Positions 43,035 to 53,613 of a stretch of 64,000 nucleotides of DNA are shown piece by piece. The notes under the pieces were generated by a model. It worked only from the letters and a program-made list of their open reading frames with translations. It was not told the DNA's origin and did not search any database. The stretch comes from Candidatus Enterovibrio altilux. GTDB lineage: Bacteria > Pseudomonadota > Gammaproteobacteria > Enterobacterales > Vibrionaceae. The stretch lies in NCBI RefSeq assembly GCF_002381345.1, contig NZ_CP020660.1, forward strand, positions 434,001-498,000. Reading direction: 5' to 3'. How positions within the stretch are numbered: the first letter of the stretch is position 1; each line of letters opens with the position of its first letter. A program made the translations under genes and the position numbers.

Positions 43035-43206
43035 AATACAATTAATATTGAACTAAATTTTGCTCATATTTATATTTTATCTATGAATATTAAAGCAGGC
43101 TAAAATTAATTATAATAGTTATATCCGTGCGCTAATCATGTATTCTACAGATTTAATTGATGTAATGTATCCATTTCCGAGAAATGACTATTAGGGCTAC
43201 CGTTGA

Positions 43207-43276
43207 TGTTAAGTGCCATTTTGTCAGCCAGCAAAAATGATATCAAAATATAGAATAGGCTACAGTGGACACTAAC
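43207..43276. repeat. Unassigned ~75-bp repeat, copy B
   Basis: Partner of 41409-41482 (see there). In the + frame it could encode MTIRATVDVKCHFVSQQK before a stop, so it may be a gene fragment rather than a mobile-element end. Confidence 0.5.
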
Positions 43277-43295
43277 GTTGCCGCTGTAAGTAATA

Positions 43296-44334
43296 GGTTT
43301 CGTTTCCTAATTCAAATTCAGATAGCGAATTCCAATCTAACTAATTATTAGACGCTCACTTCGTTTTAGGCGTACCTAGCTCGATCAGCTTATTTAGCGC
43401 TTTTATTATGCCTTAAATTTCGTTAATCTGAGCATTATGATCTTTTAAGCTCAATATCTCTCAAAGTAATTTTTTAACTCAAAACATTGCCATCTCTAAT
43501 AGAGAAAGTGTATAGTAACACTACTTCATTTTCAAGGCTAATCTGAACTATATAATTTTTGGTAACTGACCGCTAAATTACGTGGATAACCTCTCTCCCT
43601 AAAAGTTGCTTTTTTATTGATTGGGTGAGTAGAACCACTTGTTTAATCCGAACGGTTACGTAACATTGTCAGGTACCATAAACATCATCGGTTAATATTT
43701 CATTGGTTCTCGGCAAGTCTATTTGAGTAAATTAGATAACACTGCACCATCAGTAACATTTGATGTACTTAACTCAGCAGTAATCATTTTATGCGTATTT
43801 ATATCTACTGCAAGTGTAACTTACTTACGCTAGATTCACTGTTTTCCATCAGTACCATACTTTTTACTTCCCATTCGACTTCATTATAAATTTTGAACCC
43901 CATAGAATCAATAACTAAGTGCTAAATTGTTCCTTTAGTCTTCATCTTGCACACGACGTTAACCGTTTTAACTCGCTTGCTAATACATGAATAGAAACGG
44001 CTGTTGAACAAGTTTGTAAACAGAATTAATGAATCTTCACAGACTTCTCAATGGTATTAAAAATACGCGTTTAACCATAGGAGCAATCGTAATAGCTCAG
44101 TCACTAAACAAACGAGGTCTTCCACGATTATCCTGCTTAGTCTGATTACATAGCTAAATGATTATTTCATCCACCCACAATGTTAGTGAATCACGATTAA
44201 TTAAAGCTTAATTATACTGCTTCCCGTTTGTTGCTTTGTAGCTAAATTTCTCTATAGACTTGAACATTTAAATATGAACCTAGCGCTTAGAGCGTAGATT
44301 GAAAATTTAGCTCTCTGATTTAGAAAACAAGGCC
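43296..44334 (-). mobile_element. IS903-group element, degenerate copy 9
   Basis: 1.04 kb from GGTTTCGTTTCCTAATTCAA to TTTAGAAAACAAGGCC. All transposase landmarks can be followed in the minus strand but are interrupted by stops and frameshifts. The right end is 21 bases from the hemH stop. Confidence 0.87.
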
Positions 44335-44355
44335 TATATAAACTCACGATTACAA

Positions 44356-45327
44356 TTACCAACCCTCAGTATAGTGTCCTACAAGTTGTCGCATCATTTC
44401 AATATGTGCAGGTGAATCATTGAGACACGGAATGACATTAAAGACTTCCCCACCAGCATCTTTAAATATTCCATCACATTGTTCTGCAATTTCTTCTAGC
44501 GTCTCTAAACAATCAACCGAAAAAGAAGGAGTAATGATATCAACACGTTTAACTCCATCTTTGGGTAATTGCTTTAAAGTTTTATCAGTGTAAGGTTGCA
44601 ACCATTTTTTTAGACCAAACCTCGATTGAAATGTAGTTTGAATTTTCATATGACAATTCAAACGTTCAATTAATCTTTTCGTGGTAGTATAACAATGTTC
44701 ACGATAAGGATCACCATTATCCGCATAACGCTTTGGTATACCATGATATGAACAAAGCAATATATCAGGTTTACCATTTACTTTCCAATACGATTCTACC
44801 GACTGAGCTAAGATGTCAATGTATGCTGTATCATCATAATAATAATGGATAAAACGAAATTCGGGTAATACTGATTTAAATTTAAGCGACTTAGCTAGTT
44901 TGTCAAAAGCTGCTGCTGTTGTTGTTCTTGAATACTGAGGATAAAGCGGAAAAACTAAAATTTTTTCACAATTTTGTGCCATCAATAATTTTATTGCGCA
45001 CGATATACTCGGTTGTCCATATGTCATACCTAACACAACAGGCATATTAACCAGCTTTTCAAGAGCAATTTTTTGACGTTGAGAATAAACCATGAGTGGT
45101 GACCCAGCATTCATCCAAATTCTTTGATAAAGCTTGGCAATTTTTGAAGAACGCACTGGCAGAATCACACCATGCAGAAAAGGACTCCAGAACCAGCTCA
45201 TTATATCAACAACATGTTGGTCATGTAAAAACTCACTCAAAAAAGCACTAACAGCTTTAGCTGTGGGTGCATCAGGCGTTCCTATGTTCACTAAAAGAAC
45301 ACCCATTTTTTGTTCTTTATTTCCCAT
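44356..45327 (-). CDS. hemH: Ferrochelatase
   Basis: Inserts Fe2+ into protoporphyrin IX, the last step of protoheme synthesis. Start chosen at 45327 (MGNKEQKMGVLLVNIGTP), which aligns with the family N-terminus and has AGGGTG just upstream; in-frame ATGs at 45357 and 45372 would add 10 or 15 residues. Motifs: GSPLMVYSQRQ near 75, LVFPLYPQYSRTTT near 125, LLCSYHGIPKRYADNGDPY with the catalytic His near 190, TFQSRFGLKKWLQPYTD, and SVDCLETLEEI with the Glu pair near 255. 323 residues, E. coli 320. Confidence 0.96.
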   Translation of the reverse strand: MGNKEQKMGVLLVNIGTPDAPTAKAVSAFLSEFLHDQHVVDIMSWFWSPFLHGVILPVRSSKIAKLYQRIWMNAGSPLMVYSQRQKIALEKLVNMPVVLGMTYGQPSISCAIKLLMAQNCEKILVFPLYPQYSRTTTAAAFDKLAKSLKFKSVLPEFRFIHYYYDDTAYIDILAQSVESYWKVNGKPDILLCSYHGIPKRYADNGDPYREHCYTTTKRLIERLNCHMKIQTTFQSRFGLKKWLQPYTDKTLKQLPKDGVKRVDIITPSFSVDCLETLEEIAEQCDGIFKDAGGEVFNVIPCLNDSPAHIEMMRQLVGHYTEGW

Positions 45328-45397
45328 TTCACCCTGCTTCAAAAGTAAGTCGCCCATAAAAAATATTATCATATGTGTACGACTATTAGTATCAACA

Positions 45398-46446
45398 AGC
45401 TTTATTTCCTAATTCTAGCGCAGATAGCAAATCTCAAGATAATTGACGATTAAACAAGCGCTGTTATTTTAGGCATACCTAGCCCTATCAGCTTATTTAA
45501 TGCTTTTATCAGGGCTTAAGTTTCGCTAATCTGAGCACTATGATCTCTTAAGCTCAATGTTCCTCCCAGTAGCGTTTTAATTCGAAGCTTTCCCGTCTCT
45601 GATAGGGGCGTTTATGGTAACCATACCTCATTTTTCAATGCTGATTGGAATCGTATAACTTCTGGTAGCTAACCGCTAAATTGCGCGGATGACCTCGTTT
45701 TTAAAAGTTATTCCTTTTCTTATCTTGGTGGGTTGAGTGGAACCATTCGTTTAATACAAACGGTTTCGTAAGATTGCTTGGTGTCGTAAGCACCATCGAC
45801 TGATATTTCATTGATTTTTCAACGAGTCTGGCGCCAGTTGATAACACTTCACTGTTAGTCGCATTTGATGCACTTAACTCAGAAGCAATAATTTCATGCA
45901 TATCTATATCTACTGCTAAATGTAACTGGCACCAGGCTCGTCGTTTCCAATCAGTACCATGCCTTTTTACTATCCATTCTCCTTCACCGTAGACTTTGAA
46001 CCCCCATAGAATAAATGAATAAGTTCTGGATTTTTCCTTTATTCTTCATCCCGAACGTGGTATTAACCATTTCAGATCGCTTGCTAATGCATTAATGGTG
46101 GAGACATGACCATGACAATTGAGTAAGTTTGAACATAAAATTAATGAACTATTGTTGGCCTCCCATTGGCATTGAAAATAAACATTTTACCATGAGAGCC
46201 ATCACAATGGCTAAGTCGTTAAATAAACGCAGTCTCCCCCTGATTACCCTGCTTAGTTTAATTCCATAGCTGAATAGCTTCTTCATCACTCCAAAATGTT
46301 AATGACACACAATTAATTAAAACTTGGTTCACTATTCCCAGTTAGTTATTTTGTAACGAAAATTATTCATAAATCTAAATGTTTACGTGAGCTTAACTGT
46401 TTAGAGTATTGATTGAACATTTAGTCCTTCTTTAATAAACAAAGTC
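45398..46446 (-). mobile_element. IS903-group element, degenerate copy 10
   Basis: 1.05 kb from AGCTTTATTTCCTAATTCTA to TTTAATAAACAAAGTC. The best frame (45701-45901) covers MHEIIASELSASNATNSEVL, i.e. the middle of the transposase. Sits 70 bases upstream of the hemH start. Inactive. Confidence 0.87.
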
Positions 46447-46787
46447 ACATTCGTCTCATATATAAAAAAAAGAATTTTTGGAGAACTAGGTCATCTGTGC
46501 AACTTAGCCGTCAGTTACCAGAAATTAGACGGTTCAGATTAACACTGAAAAACGAAGCATAGTTGCTATAAACGTTCCCTATCAGAGCCAACAATGTCCC
46601 GCAAGTTATAAAATTTTTCAAAAAAACATTGAATCTAAGGGGTTACAATGCCCAGATTAGCGAAACCTACGCAATGATAAAACGTTAAATAAATTGACCG
46701 AATTAGATATGCCTAAAACGAAAGCGGGCGTCTAATCATTCATTCTGTTGGGGTTGACTACCTGAACTTGAACTAGGAAACAAAGCC
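46447..46787 (+). mobile_element. IS903-group inverted 3' fragment abutting copy 10
   Basis: Starts within the transposase at the PRKGATFWE codons (TTTTTGGAGAACTAGGTCATC) and runs to the normal 3' end AACTAGGAAACAAAGCC. It touches the 5' end of copy 10, giving a structure like element X but with a longer inverted fragment (~340 bp) and canonical rather than X-type diagnostic bases (CCTATCAG). Confidence 0.75.
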
Positions 46788-46889
46788 TAGCAAATTCTGA
46801 ATAAAGTAAATATTAATGTTATAGATATATCATAAATTTTTTGCCAAAATACGTCATCTTACCTGCCTTTCTACTGCTCAAGGAACATC

Positions 46890-47744
46890 ATGTCTGCTCA
46901 AATCATAGATGGAAAAATCATTTTTCAAGCGGTTTGTTTGGAAGTCGCCGCACGCGTTAAAGAACGCAAAACTGCAGGTCTACGCACACCTGGGCTTGCC
47001 GTTGTTCTCGTGGGTAATGACGTAGCGTCTCAGATGTATGTAGATAGTAAGCGCCGTGTTTGTAAAGAAGTCGGGTTTATTTCAAAATTTTATGCCTGCC
47101 CACTGACCACTAGTGAAATAGATCTATTAACTTTAATCGATACATTAAATAATGACCCTGTCATCGATGGTATATTGGTCCAACTTCCTCTCCCCGCGCA
47201 GATGAATCCAATCAATATATTAGAACGTATTCACCCAGAAAAGGACATCGATGGATTTCACCCATATAATGTCGGCCGTCTGTGCCAACGCATTCCAAAA
47301 TTACGTGCATGCACACCAAAAGGCATTATAACATTGCTTAATCGCTACAATATTGCTGTACGTGGAATGCACGCGGTTGTTGTCGGTGCGTCAAATATCG
47401 TAGGTCGTCCTATGACAATGGAATTACTGCTGGCAGGCTGTACGACAACAACGTGTCATCGCTTTACAAAAGACCTAGAATATCACGTACGTCACGCAAA
47501 TTTATTAATTGTTGCAGTAGGTAAACCAAACTTCATTCCGGGTAACTGGATAATGCCTGGCGCTGTAGTTATAGACGTTGGAATTAATCGACTAGATAAT
47601 GGAAAATTGATAGGTGATGTTGAACATGATGTCGCCAAAGAAAAAGCCAGTCATATTACCCCCGTACCTGGTGGTGTAGGCCCAATGACTGTAGCTACTT
47701 TGATTGAAAATACGCTATTAGCATGTGAACAGTTTCATTCATAA
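46890..47744 (+). CDS. folD: Methylenetetrahydrofolate dehydrogenase / cyclohydrolase FolD
   Basis: Bifunctional one-carbon enzyme making 10-formyl-THF. The 284 residues show the catalytic [15 protein letters not shown] region (Tyr, Lys near 50), [14 protein letters not shown] near 99, [17 protein letters not shown], the NADP loop [13 protein letters not shown] near 165 and the C-terminal [22 protein letters not shown] follows CTCAAGGAACATC. Both sides are IS debris. Confidence 0.96.
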   Translation: MSAQIIDGKIIFQAVCLEVAARVKERKTAGLRTPGLAVVLVGNDVASQMYVDSKRRVCKEVGFISKFYACPLTTSEIDLLTLIDTLNNDPVIDGILVQLPLPAQMNPINILERIHPEKDIDGFHPYNVGRLCQRIPKLRACTPKGIITLLNRYNIAVRGMHAVVVGASNIVGRPMTMELLLAGCTTTTCHRFTKDLEYHVRHANLLIVAVGKPNFIPGNWIMPGAVVIDVGINRLDNGKLIGDVEHDVAKEKASHITPVPGGVGPMTVATLIENTLLACEQFHS

Positions 47745-47873
47745 ATTAATTTACGTTTATTTTACAGTAAAAAGCGCTAAAATATCCATGAGTACTTTTT
47801 GTAGTGAACTTAAACTGCACATAAAAAATGCACTATATATCAAAACTTCGTGCTAATCGTTGGGAAAAAACAA

Positions 47874-48441
47874 AGCTTTATTTTCTAATTTGCGTTTAAA
47901 TAGTAAATTCCAGTATGATTCACTATAAAATAATTATTGGCGTTTTAGGCATACTTAGCCCTCATCATTAAGCGAGTATTTTCAATGCCATTGAGAGGTT
48001 TCCCATAATTGCCCTGCTTAGTTTGATTCCATAGCTAAATAGCTTCTTCATAAAACCAGAATATAAGTCAGCCACAATTGATTAAAGCTTAATTATACTA
48101 CTTTCAATTAGTTGTTTTATAACAAAATTTATGCATAGACCCTAATGTTTAAGCGAGCCTAACTGTTTAGAGTATTGATTGAAAATTTAGTTCCCTGACT
48201 TTAAAAAATAAAGCAGGTTACCATAAACATTTCATAGCAGAGACAGCAATGGTTCGAGTCAAAAACTACTGGTAGAGCCATTGAGTCTAAGAAATCACAC
48301 AACTCAGATTAGTGAAACCACCGCCATGATACAAGCATTCAACAAACTGACAAGATTAGGTATGTCTAACACGCACGCGATTATCTAATTAGTGAATCAT
48401 TTTCAGATTTGTTATCTGAACTCGAATTAAAAAACAAAGCC
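47874..48441 (-). mobile_element. Composite IS903-group element X, copy X4 (deleted)
   Basis: 47874-~48215 holds the minus-strand 3' and 5' ends with a rearranged, mostly deleted interior (a short + strand piece ATTTTCAATGCCATTGAGAG is spliced in). 48216-48441 is the + strand 3' fragment starting GGTTACCATAAACATTTC and ending AAAAACAAAGCC. The fusion point and the TCATAGCAGAGAC bases match the other X copies. Confidence 0.75.
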
Positions 48442-48656
48442 AAGTTACGACATTATTATTTTGATTTCAGGTCTAAACTGAACTGCCATTATTTGACATC
48501 CTAACACTGCAGAAAACTAATATTATCAAACGCATTTGATACAGGTTCCTTAGCAAACAGTACTATGATTATAGAATTTATGGTGGTTTTATTGAGTGAC
48601 TTAACCAATAAGATCAATTGAATTCACTAACTACGAAGTTGATAGGACAGAAATAG

Positions 48657-51503
48657 ATGTCACTGCCTGCTAAACTAGCATACTATGCTAACCGAGTACT
48701 TGATGCATTATCTCATGCGCAAGCAGATAACCTTGCAAACTGGCAGGGTGAACAACGTCAATTACTTGAGCGAACATTGGCGTTGAGTGATTTTATTGGC
48801 GAGTCAATGCAACATGACGAAACTTTACTACCTTGGTTGCAGGATAATCTTGCCTCTGATCATCGTCAAAAAGCGTACCGAAAATGTCTTAAAACTCGTT
48901 TAGATAATCAGCTAGCTGAAAATGGTTTAATGCGTGAATTACGCCGTTTTCGTCGTCAGGAAATGGTGTGGTTAGCATGGCATGACTTTAATAACACCAT
49001 AGCGTTAGAAGATAGCCTTTCTCACCTCTCTACACTTGCAGAAGCTATAATTATGGAAGCCTATGGTTGGCTTTATTGTTATTGCTGCAAGGAATGGGGC
49101 ACACCGCTTGACATCAATGGGAATGCGCAACCGATGTTAATCCTTGGGATGGGTAAACTAGGTGGTGGTGAACTTAATTTTTCCTCTGATATTGATTTGA
49201 TCTTTACTTACCCAGAAAATGGTAGAACTAGCGATGTGCGTCGCAGTATTTCAAATGTACAATTTTTCACGCGTCTTGGGCAGCGTCTAATTAAGGCCTT
49301 GAGTCAACAAACGTTTGATGGATTCTGTTATCGCGTCGATATGCGTCTTCGTCCTTTTGGAAACAGTGGCCCACTAGTTATGAGCTTTGCTGCGCTTAAA
49401 GATTATTATCAAGAACAAGGTCGTGACTGGGAGCGTTACGCCCTTATCAAAGCCCGCGTGATGGGTAATGAACAATTTCATTGTTATCAATCTTTATACC
49501 AAATGCTTCGTTCGTTTGTCTTTCGTCGTTATATTGATTTCAGCGTTATTCAAGCATTACGACGCATGAAGGAAATGATTCGTAGTGAAGTAAAACGTCG
49601 CGGTCTGACCAATAATATCAAATTGGGACCGGGTGGTATTCGAGAAGTAGAATTCATTGTCCAATCTTGTCAACTAATTCGTGGCGGTCGTGATCCTATG
49701 TTACGTCAACGTGGTTTATTCCAAACCTTACATGCATTGCGCACGTTGAACCTGTTGCCAGAACAAAATCTGGATACCTTAGAAGCGTCATATCGTTATT
49801 TGCGACGGGTAGAAAATATACTTCAAGCAATCGGTGATAAACAAACGCAGACATTACCAGATAACAGTATCGATCAATTACGTTTAGCCATCGTGATGGA
49901 TGAAACTAGCTGGACCAATCTTAACAAAAATATTCACACGTATATGCTAGATGTACATCAAGTATTTGATGATATCATCGGGAATAACGAAGAAACCGAA
50001 AGCCAAAAAAATAATGCCATTTATAGTAAAGTTTGGAATGCAGCACGAGACACGGAACTCGTTAAAAAAATTCTACAAGACATGAGTACTAAGCATCCGG
50101 TTGAGAAAGCGAATGCATTATTAAATTTCAAAGAAGAACTTGCTAAACGCACACTGGGACCAAGAGGTCGAAAGGTCTTTAATCGTTTGATGCCAGAGGT
50201 GCTTAGCCATATTTTGCGCCGAGAAGATGGCTTTGCTGTACTTGAGCGTGTGCTAAAATTGTTAGTCAACATAGCGACCCGTACTACGTATCTTGAATTG
50301 TTTGATGAGCACCGCAGTACAATAACACAACTGGTTAAATTATGCAGCGCTAGTCCCATGGTTGCCGATCAATTGGCAGCATTACCAATTTTGTTGGACG
50401 AATTGCTCAATCTTCAACATCTCTACAATCCTACACCACTCGAGCAATACCACAATGAATTATTTGAATTTCTTGCACGTATTCCTGAAGAAGATATGGA
50501 ACAACAAATGGAAATAACCCGACAATATAAGCAAATTCAATTATTACGTATTGCGGCGGCTGATATTGCCGAAATACTACCCGTAATGAAAGTAAGTGAT
50601 CATTTGACATATTTATCGGAAGCTATTATTGAAGCGGTTGTAAATCAGGCATGGTATCAAATGACGGAAAAATACGGACAGCCATTGCACCTTGCTGAGC
50701 GTGATGGACGTGGTTTTGCTGTGATTGGTTATGGGAAGCTAGGGGGAATTGAGCTAGGTTATAATTCTGATTTGGATGTAATATTTTTACATGACTGTCC
50801 CAATGATGTGTGTACTGATGGCCTTAAAAAAATCGATGGCCATCAGTTTTATCTGCGATTAGCTCAACGTATTGTCCATTTATTCTCGACTCATACTACA
50901 TCAGGAGTGTTATACAAAATTGATACACGCCTTCGCCCATCAGGTGTATCAGGCAAGTTAGCTACTACACTCGAGTCTTTTCAAGATTATCAGAATAATG
51001 AAGCATGGACTTGGGAACACCAGGCTTTAGTGCGTGCACGCATGATTTATGGTGATGTAGCATTAGGCAAAGGATTTGCAAACGTACGCAAACAAGTGCT
51101 AACACAAGCACGTGACCGAGACTCATTACGTCAAGAAGTGGCAAATATGCGTATGAAAATGCATAACCATCTAAGTAGCAAAAAGAAAAAAAAATTTCAT
51201 ATAAAACATGACCTTTATGGAATCACAGATATTGAATTTTTAACTCAATATCTGGTACTAGCTAACAGTCGTGATGAGCCTGAATTGACTCGTTGGAGTG
51301 ATAATGTACGCATTCTCGAAGACATGGCACAAGTTGGTTTTATTGATACAGCACAAATGCTAAACCTTCGTGATGCGTATGTCACGATGCGTAATGAAAT
51401 CCATCGTCTTAATCTACTCGATGAATCGATTGAGATTGCGGAAAATAGCTTTTTGGCAGAACGTAATGTCGTGCGTGTAGCATGGGAGACATGGATAGAG
51501 TAG
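48657..51503 (+). CDS. glnE: Glutamine synthetase adenylyltransferase / adenylyl-removing enzyme GlnE
   Basis: Bifunctional regulator that adenylylates (inactivates) and de-adenylylates glutamine synthetase in response to PII. The 948 residues (E. coli 946) carry two nucleotidyltransferase domains: GMGKLGGGELNFSSDIDLIF near 165 (adenylyl-removing half) and GYGKLGGIELGYNSDLDVIF near 695 (adenylyl transferase half), with the LGPGGIREVEFIVQ and GITDIEFLTQYLV regulatory/helical segments after each. Intact throughout. In relatives it is followed by hldE; here an IS and lpxL intervene. Confidence 0.97.
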   Translation: MSLPAKLAYYANRVLDALSHAQADNLANWQGEQRQLLERTLALSDFIGESMQHDETLLPWLQDNLASDHRQKAYRKCLKTRLDNQLAENGLMRELRRFRRQEMVWLAWHDFNNTIALEDSLSHLSTLAEAIIMEAYGWLYCYCCKEWGTPLDINGNAQPMLILGMGKLGGGELNFSSDIDLIFTYPENGRTSDVRRSISNVQFFTRLGQRLIKALSQQTFDGFCYRVDMRLRPFGNSGPLVMSFAALKDYYQEQGRDWERYALIKARVMGNEQFHCYQSLYQMLRSFVFRRYIDFSVIQALRRMKEMIRSEVKRRGLTNNIKLGPGGIREVEFIVQSCQLIRGGRDPMLRQRGLFQTLHALRTLNLLPEQNLDTLEASYRYLRRVENILQAIGDKQTQTLPDNSIDQLRLAIVMDETSWTNLNKNIHTYMLDVHQVFDDIIGNNEETESQKNNAIYSKVWNAARDTELVKKILQDMSTKHPVEKANALLNFKEELAKRTLGPRGRKVFNRLMPEVLSHILRREDGFAVLERVLKLLVNIATRTTYLELFDEHRSTITQLVKLCSASPMVADQLAALPILLDELLNLQHLYNPTPLEQYHNELFEFLARIPEEDMEQQMEITRQYKQIQLLRIAAADIAEILPVMKVSDHLTYLSEAIIEAVVNQAWYQMTEKYGQPLHLAERDGRGFAVIGYGKLGGIELGYNSDLDVIFLHDCPNDVCTDGLKKIDGHQFYLRLAQRIVHLFSTHTTSGVLYKIDTRLRPSGVSGKLATTLESFQDYQNNEAWTWEHQALVRARMIYGDVALGKGFANVRKQVLTQARDRDSLRQEVANMRMKMHNHLSSKKKKKFHIKHDLYGITDIEFLTQYLVLANSRDEPELTRWSDNVRILEDMAQVGFIDTAQMLNLRDAYVTMRNEIHRLNLLDESIEIAENSFLAERNVVRVAWETWIE

Positions 51504-51673
51504 GACACAAGATTTAAGAAAAAGTAATTTCGAATAAGTTTAAAATAAGTAACATGAAAACACCAGCAAACGTGCTTGATGTCACTCATTTTCAGTGATT
51601 GAATAATTTTAAAAGGGCTGCACAATAAGTCTCAGTAATCTTACACCTAATTTTTGTATATCTGAATTTTACC

Positions 51674-52470
51674 AGCTTCATTTCCTAATTCAAGAAACTG
51701 AATGATCAATTTACACTCTAAATAGCTAGGTTTACTAACATTCTAGATTCATGAAGAAGCCATTCAGCTATGGAATGAAACTAAACATGGTAAGCATGGG
51801 GGACCTCATTTATTTAGCAACCTAGCCATTACAATGGCCTTCATGGTTGAACACATGTTTTCAATACCATTGCTAGGTCTGCAAAAATTTATTAGCAAGC
51901 GAGATAACATGGTTCATGTCATGTTCAAAACGAAGATTAAAAGAACCATTCAGCACTTACTCACTAATTCTACATGGCTACAAGCCTACGATGAAAGCAA
52001 ATGGAAAGTAACAAAGCATAGTATTGATGGGAAACGGTAAGTCTTGCTCCAATTACATTTGGCGGTAGATCTAAATGCGCATGACATTATTACTGCTGAG
52101 TTAAATGCATTCAATATGACTAATGGTGAAGTACTACCTAACTTTTGCAAACAGACTCACCGAAAAATCCATGAAATATCAAACGATAGTGCTTATGACA
52201 CCAAGTAATATTACGCAACCGTTCGAGTTGAATGAGTACTTCTACTCATCCCACAAAAAAAGAACAATTTTTTAAAAATGAAGTTATTGGCATAATTTAG
52301 TGATTAGTTACTAGTAGTTATACGATTCAAATTAGCATCGGAAAACGAGATATGATTACCATAAACATTTTTTATAAAAAATAAAAATATTTTGAGTTAA
52401 AAACAGTTCGCAAGAACATTAAGCCTAAAGCATTATACTCCATCATAACAACGTTATTAATATATTAATT
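51674..52470 (+). mobile_element. IS903-group element, degenerate copy 11
   Basis: Begins AGCTTCATTTCCTAATTCAA. Internal deletion near the transposase start (GCTAGGTTTACTAACATTC). An open piece (51834-52040) reads MVEHMFSIPLLGLQKFISKR, DNMVHVMFKTKIKRTIQHL and LTNSTWLQAYDESKWKVTKH, where the first catalytic Asp is replaced (TNST for IDST). The 3' end is poorly preserved, so the right border is approximate. Confidence 0.78.
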
Positions 52471-52522
52471 GAATGCGCGCATTACCTTTATCAATCAACT
52501 AATTTAATACACAACCAAAATC

Positions 52523-53452
52523 TCAGTCATATAATGACGGTTCTCCGTCTGGGCGACTTTTAAATCTACGGTGTAACCACATGTATTGCTCTGGGGCTCG
52601 AAGGATTGAACGTTCGACAAACTTATTTGTATATATAGCTGCAGCTTCCCCATCATTATACGGGAATGCATCCATGGGCGGATCGAGTGTCATAGTATAA
52701 CCAGTTCCTTCACGATCTCGGGTAATAGTAAATGTCATTACGACTGCTCTGCCTGCTGAAGCTAGCAAATGTGTTCCTGTAGTAGTACAGGCTCTTTTTA
52801 CCGCAAACAAAGAAGCCCAAACATAGTAATGGCGTCCATAATCATGATCTGGTGCATACCAAATTAATTCACCTTTACGCAACTTTCGCACCATGCGTTT
52901 CACGTTACGCCGTTCAATTACACCATTATCTTGAGTACGTCCGCGGTATTGGAACCAGTCATAGACAGGATTGGTGTTTGCACGATACACGCCATACCCT
53001 GGCGAGTGAGTGCCAAATGCACGAACACCCAGTTCAAGGTTGAATGAGTGAATGCCAATAATCAACCCACCCTTTTTGTCAGCTTTTAACTGCTTAAGAT
53101 TTTCAAAACCAACATAAGTCATGTGCTTATTAATTCGCCACTTTGGCCAAAACCATGCCATACATGTTTCAAATAATGCCATGCCCATGTGTTCAAAGTT
53201 TTCTTTCAACATGGCTTCTCGTTCACCCCCAGTCATTTCCGGAAAACAAAGTAAAAGATTTTTTTCAGCTATTTTTTTGCGGCTTTTAAAAAATTTTATG
53301 ATCAGTAAACCAAGTTTACGGCCTAAAAAACGCTGAAGACGGTACGGTAACCAACTAATTAGAAACATCATGCTAACCCCAATCCAAGTATGTAAGTATT
53401 TTGGATGGAGGAAAGACCATTGGAATCTTGGTGCGTCGTGGTTTTTGCTCAT
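52523..53452 (-). CDS. lpxL: Lipid A lauroyl acyltransferase LpxL
   Basis: Inner-membrane late acyltransferase that adds a secondary acyl chain to Kdo2-lipid IVA. The 309 residues (E. coli 306) have a hydrophobic N-terminus (TWIGVSMMFLISWLPYRLQR). The HX4E catalytic motif is in GIHSFNLELGVRAFG near 135, GVYRANTNPVYDW follows, then a basic ERRNVKRMVRKLRKGELIWYAPDHDYG and the C-terminal APEQYMWLHRRFKSRP. Closest in pattern to LpxL rather than LpxM. Divergent from hldE, as in Vibrio. Confidence 0.92.
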   Translation of the reverse strand: MSKNHDAPRFQWSFLHPKYLHTWIGVSMMFLISWLPYRLQRFLGRKLGLLIIKFFKSRKKIAEKNLLLCFPEMTGGEREAMLKENFEHMGMALFETCMAWFWPKWRINKHMTYVGFENLKQLKADKKGGLIIGIHSFNLELGVRAFGTHSPGYGVYRANTNPVYDWFQYRGRTQDNGVIERRNVKRMVRKLRKGELIWYAPDHDYGRHYYVWASLFAVKRACTTTGTHLLASAGRAVVMTFTITRDREGTGYTMTLDPPMDAFPYNDGEAAAIYTNKFVERSILRAPEQYMWLHRRFKSRPDGEPSLYD

Positions 53453-53613
53453 GATAAAAATGTGCTTCCTAAATAAAACCTGAATCCAAGAGTGATATTC
53501 TAACTGAAAACACGTTTAAGTTGCATATTTCAATGTGTTTCCTTGCTGGGAAGCATTGGCTCTGTAAGCATTGTGGTAATATCGCACACGTCCTTATGTC
53601 CTTGGAGATTACA

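Noticed and set aside
53521-53613. 31-codon extension of hldE from a TTG
   Set aside because: The ATG at 53614 has a good ribosome-binding site and matches the family N-terminus.
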